From positions 1 through 64,000 of the forward strand of contig JAJYLH010000022.1 in NCBI GenBank assembly GCA_021787845.1: a stretch of 64,000 bases of DNA, read 5' to 3'. This DNA is from Myxococcales bacterium. GTDB lineage: Bacteria > Myxococcota > Myxococcia > Myxococcales > JAJYLH01. A model generated the notes under the pieces. It saw only the letters and a list, made by a program, of their open reading frames with translations, was not told the DNA's origin and made no database searches. The number at the start of each line of letters is the position of its first letter. The stretch's first letter is position 1. Of the stretch, positions 61,809 through 64,000 are shown in pieces. The position numbers and the translations under genes were made by a program.

Positions 61809-63023
61809 ATGGCGCTCGACTACCCGACCCTGCGCGCGATTCTCGCCGACGAACGCCTGCCCGCGGCGCTCGTCGACCTCGACGCCTTCGACCGCAACCT
61901 CGAGCGGGTCCTCGACCTCGTGCGCCCGCGCGCGTTGCCGGTGCGCATCGCGACGAAGTCGGTGCGGGCGGTGTCGCTCCTGCGACGGCTCCTCGACCGC
62001 GGCGGCGGACTGACGCGTGGCCTGATGTGCTTCACCTGCGAGGAGGCCGCGTTCCTCGCCGCGCGCGGGTTCGACGACCTGCTCATCGCCTACCCCGCCT
62101 GGCAACGGCGCGACCTCGAGCTCGTCGCGAAGCTCGTTCACGACGGCCGCACCGTGCGCCTCGTCGCGGATTCGCTGGAGGGCATCCGGCGCATCTCCGA
62201 AGTCGGCGCGGCTCACGGCGTGCGCGTCCCGATCGTCCTTTGCCTCGACCTGAGCCTGCGTCTCGCCGGCGATCGCGTCCACGTCGGCGTCCGGCGGTCG
62301 CCGTTACGCGAGCCGGCGGAGGTCGTGTCGCTCGCCCGCGAAGCCGAATCGCTTCCGGGCACCACCTTCCACGGACTGCTCGGCTACGAAGCGCAAGTCG
62401 CGGGCCTGCCCGATCGCGGTCCCGTCCAGCGCGCGCTCAACCCGGTGAAGTCGCTGGTGCGCCGCTTGAGCGTTCCGCTCGCGGCCGACCTTCGCGGCGC
62501 GACGGTGCGAGCGCTCACCGCCGCGGGCTTGCCGCCAAGAGTCGTCAACGGCGGCGGCACCGGCTCGCTCGACACCACCTCGCGCGACCAGGGCGTCACC
62601 GAAGTGACTGCCGGCAGCGCCTTCTTCAAGCCCGCGCTCTTCGACGGCTTTTCCAACGCGCACGTGCGCGCGCTCGAGCCGGCCGCGTTCTTCGCGCTCG
62701 AGGTCACGCGCGTTCCCGGCAAAGGGTTCGTGACCTGCGCGGGAGGAGGCTACGTCGCCTCTGGTCCGGCTGGGCGCGACAAGGTCCCGCTTCCCTGGCT
62801 ACCCGAAGGGATCTCGCTCCTCGACGCGGAGCAGTGCGGCGAGGTCCAGACGCCGCTCGTCCTCGCCAGAGACACGCGGCTGCGCCCAGGGGATCCAGTG
62901 ATCTTCCGACACGCGAAGGCCGGCGAGCTCGCCGAGCGGTTCGACTCGTTCCTGCTCGTCGCGAGCGGCGAGGTCGCCGGCCGCGCGGCGACGTACCGGG
63001 GCGAAGGGCAGTGCTACATCTAA
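61809..63023 (+). CDS. PLP-dependent amino-acid aldolase/racemase-like enzyme (fold III)
   Basis: A 404-residue fold-type III PLP enzyme of the alanine-racemase/D-threonine-aldolase group (often called amino acid deaminase/aldolase). The PLP lysine is in PVRIATKSVRAVSLLRRL (about residue 56), within an N-terminal barrel; VNGGGTGSLDTTSRD and TEVTAGSAFFKPALFD form the phosphate and metal region, and PGDPVIFRHAKAGELAERFDSFLLV closes the C-terminal barrel. A metal-dependent D-3-hydroxyamino-acid aldolase is most likely. The ATG at 61809 is chosen for homology. Confidence 0.82.
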   Translation: MALDYPTLRAILADERLPAALVDLDAFDRNLERVLDLVRPRALPVRIATKSVRAVSLLRRLLDRGGGLTRGLMCFTCEEAAFLAARGFDDLLIAYPAWQRRDLELVAKLVHDGRTVRLVADSLEGIRRISEVGAAHGVRVPIVLCLDLSLRLAGDRVHVGVRRSPLREPAEVVSLAREAESLPGTTFHGLLGYEAQVAGLPDRGPVQRALNPVKSLVRRLSVPLAADLRGATVRALTAAGLPPRVVNGGGTGSLDTTSRDQGVTEVTAGSAFFKPALFDGFSNAHVRALEPAAFFALEVTRVPGKGFVTCAGGGYVASGPAGRDKVPLPWLPEGISLLDAEQCGEVQTPLVLARDTRLRPGDPVIFRHAKAGELAERFDSFLLVASGEVAGRAATYRGEGQCYI

Positions 63024-63160
63024 GAGGGTGTAGCCAAGAAGCAGATGCAAGCACAGGCCAGAACCGCTCATCCCTCGTCCTTCGACTGGCGCTCAGGATG
63101 ACCGCTCGGGATGAGCGGATCGTGCGGAGGGCACCGATGTCTTGGCCACACCCTCTAAGA
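63019..63160. repeat. Nested hairpin element with terminal inverted repeats
   Basis: AGAGGGTGTAGCCAAGA (63023-63039) and its inverted copy (63140-63156) match at 16 of 17 bases, extending outward with one mismatch. Inside, CCGCTCATCCC (63064-63074) and GGGATGAGCGG (63108-63118) form a second perfect inverted repeat, which includes copy 2 of the 40-bp dispersed repeat (63079-63118). The left arm overlaps the stop codon of the PLP-enzyme gene. It could act as a terminator or be a non-coding mobile unit. Confidence 0.75.
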
Positions 63161-63397
63161 AGCGGACAACCTCAGTGAACCGGGAAGCCTCCTGACCGAA
63201 GATGTCGTGTCAGGCCCTACGTGCCGAAACATCGAGGATCACCTGTTCAACTCATGCCTATCCGGTTGACGCACTTGCCGGTCATTGGAGCCGGGCACGT
63301 CAGTGCCCGGGTTGACCCGGGACGCCGTATCCGACCCGGACACTCGGGAGTCCGGCTCCGACATCGGGCAAGCGCATCGACCGGACAGGCATGGTGT
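63161..63397. other. Intergenic region with GC-rich hairpins
   Basis: Between convergent genes. It contains a GCCGGGCAC/GTGCCCGG hairpin near 63290-63312 and a CCGGAC...GTCCGG palindrome near 63336-63355, both possible terminators for either side. No gene seen. Confidence 0.5.
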
Positions 63398-63973
63398 TCA
63401 ACTGAAGAGAAGCTCCTGCCGCTGCTTGAACGCGGCCTGGAGCGCCGCGACCTTCTGCTCGATCGCCGCGAGCCCTTCGAGGCCGACCGCCGGCGCGACC
63501 CCGGCGGCCGCGCCCGCCAGCTCGACCGCGAGCTTGAGCGCGCCGACGTCGGCGGCGAAGAGCTTCTCCAGGAGCGCGCGCTCGCTGCGCAGCCGCGCCC
63601 AGATGCGGTCCGACGCCGGCGCCTCCAGCGTGTGCAGCGTCGCCTCGAGGTCGAACAGCCGCCGGCGCGCCGCGCCCAACACGCGCAGGCCCCGCATCGC
63701 GTCGGGAGGCGGGAAGGGCTGGCTCGACGTCGCGGGCGGAACGTGCGCCTCGCGATACGCCTGCTCCAGCCCGAGCAGCGACTTCTCCGCCTCGGCCACG
63801 AGCGCCGCCGCGCGCGAGCGCACGATTTGATCGTTGGCCCGCGCGACGTTCGCCGCGTGCGCGAAGTCGTAGCCCAGCCCGCTCAGCAGGTGCTCGAGCG
63901 CCTCCGCCACCGGATCGCCCGGGTCGCGGTCGATGAGAGCGCGCACCGCCTCGGGCGACAGCTCGCCGCCCAT
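63398..63973 (-). CDS. Hypothetical helical protein
   Basis: A 191-residue, Ala/Leu/Glu-rich protein that is predicted almost wholly helical (AAALVAEAEKSLLGLEQAYREA; IEQKVAALQAAFKQRQELL). No signal peptide, membrane helix or known motif. The ATG at 63973 follows a short gap to the window edge, so it may be the last gene of an operon beginning outside. Confidence 0.65.
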   Translation of the reverse strand: MGGELSPEAVRALIDRDPGDPVAEALEHLLSGLGYDFAHAANVARANDQIVRSRAAALVAEAEKSLLGLEQAYREAHVPPATSSQPFPPPDAMRGLRVLGAARRRLFDLEATLHTLEAPASDRIWARLRSERALLEKLFAADVGALKLAVELAGAAAGVAPAVGLEGLAAIEQKVAALQAAFKQRQELLFS

Positions 63974-64000
63974 CGCCTACGCCGCCTCGCGACCGGGCGT

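Overview
The window is high-GC (roughly two thirds G+C), densely coded DNA from what looks like a member of the Myxococcota or a close relative (former Deltaproteobacteria). The main reasons are a 17-base site upstream of dnaE2 that fits the Myxococcus xanthus LexA-box consensus as I recall it, a PrkA-type kinase next to a short Hsp70, a PilT retraction ATPase, a complete Tad pilus locus, many small lipoproteins and dispersed hairpin repeats. A class I benzoyl-CoA reductase operon implies growth on aromatic compounds without oxygen, so this is not a typical strictly aerobic myxobacterium. No rRNA, tRNA or CRISPR array was seen.

Layout: 0-4.6 kb, prkA (running off the left edge) diverging from a lidless Hsp70, then a small lipoprotein. 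4.8-8.5 kb, glycine cleavage genes gcvH-gcvPA-gcvPB and a TusA-like protein. 8.5-11 kb, a TetR regulator and a B12-binding radical SAM protein with three related operator-like sites. 11.1-12.1 kb, a nucleotidyltransferase and two small genes. 12-15.1 kb, SOS-type dnaE2. 15.3-19.1 kb, an outer-membrane-type protein, the threonine-to-glycine pair kbl-tdh and a small protein. 19.3-29.6 kb, a twelve-gene tad/flp operon on the minus strand. 29.9-34.4 kb, ligA, a TPR protein, an Smr protein and a methyltransferase. 34.5-43.2 kb, the anaerobic aromatic operon had-oah-GNAT-dch-bcrC-bcrB-bcrA-bcrD followed by an Rrf2 regulator. 43.2-50.4 kb, a compact decayed provirus. 50.4-64 kb, pilT, a lipoprotein, a DUF2400 protein, moaB, a Rieske protein, two phasins, a large nucleotide-transporter/HEAT/cNMP fusion, a lipoprotein gene broken by a small inserted element, a PLP amino-acid aldolase/racemase and a partly characterised gene at the right edge.

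How the genes work together: Tdh and Kbl turn threonine into glycine, and GcvP/GcvH feed glycine carbon into the one-carbon pool (gcvT is not here). BcrCBAD dearomatises benzoyl-CoA; Dch, Had and Oah carry the dienoyl-CoA through to ring cleavage. The GNAT protein and the Rrf2 protein in the same cluster match the BadL/BadM control pair known from Rhodopseudomonas palustris, and a 9-6-9 palindrome overlaps the operon promoter.

The most unusual part is the 7-kb provirus. It has a divergent repressor/Cro switch, a run of overlapping early genes, an initiator-like gene with five or six 11-bp iterons beside a purine tract inside its coding sequence, a small P-loop ATPase of packaging type, a 36-residue membrane protein and a beta-rich protein that could be a double jelly-roll capsid protein. 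No tail, portal or large terminase gene is present. It looks like a degraded tailless (PM2-like in organisation) provirus: the capsid frame has lost its own end and only the C-terminal part of an integrase remains.
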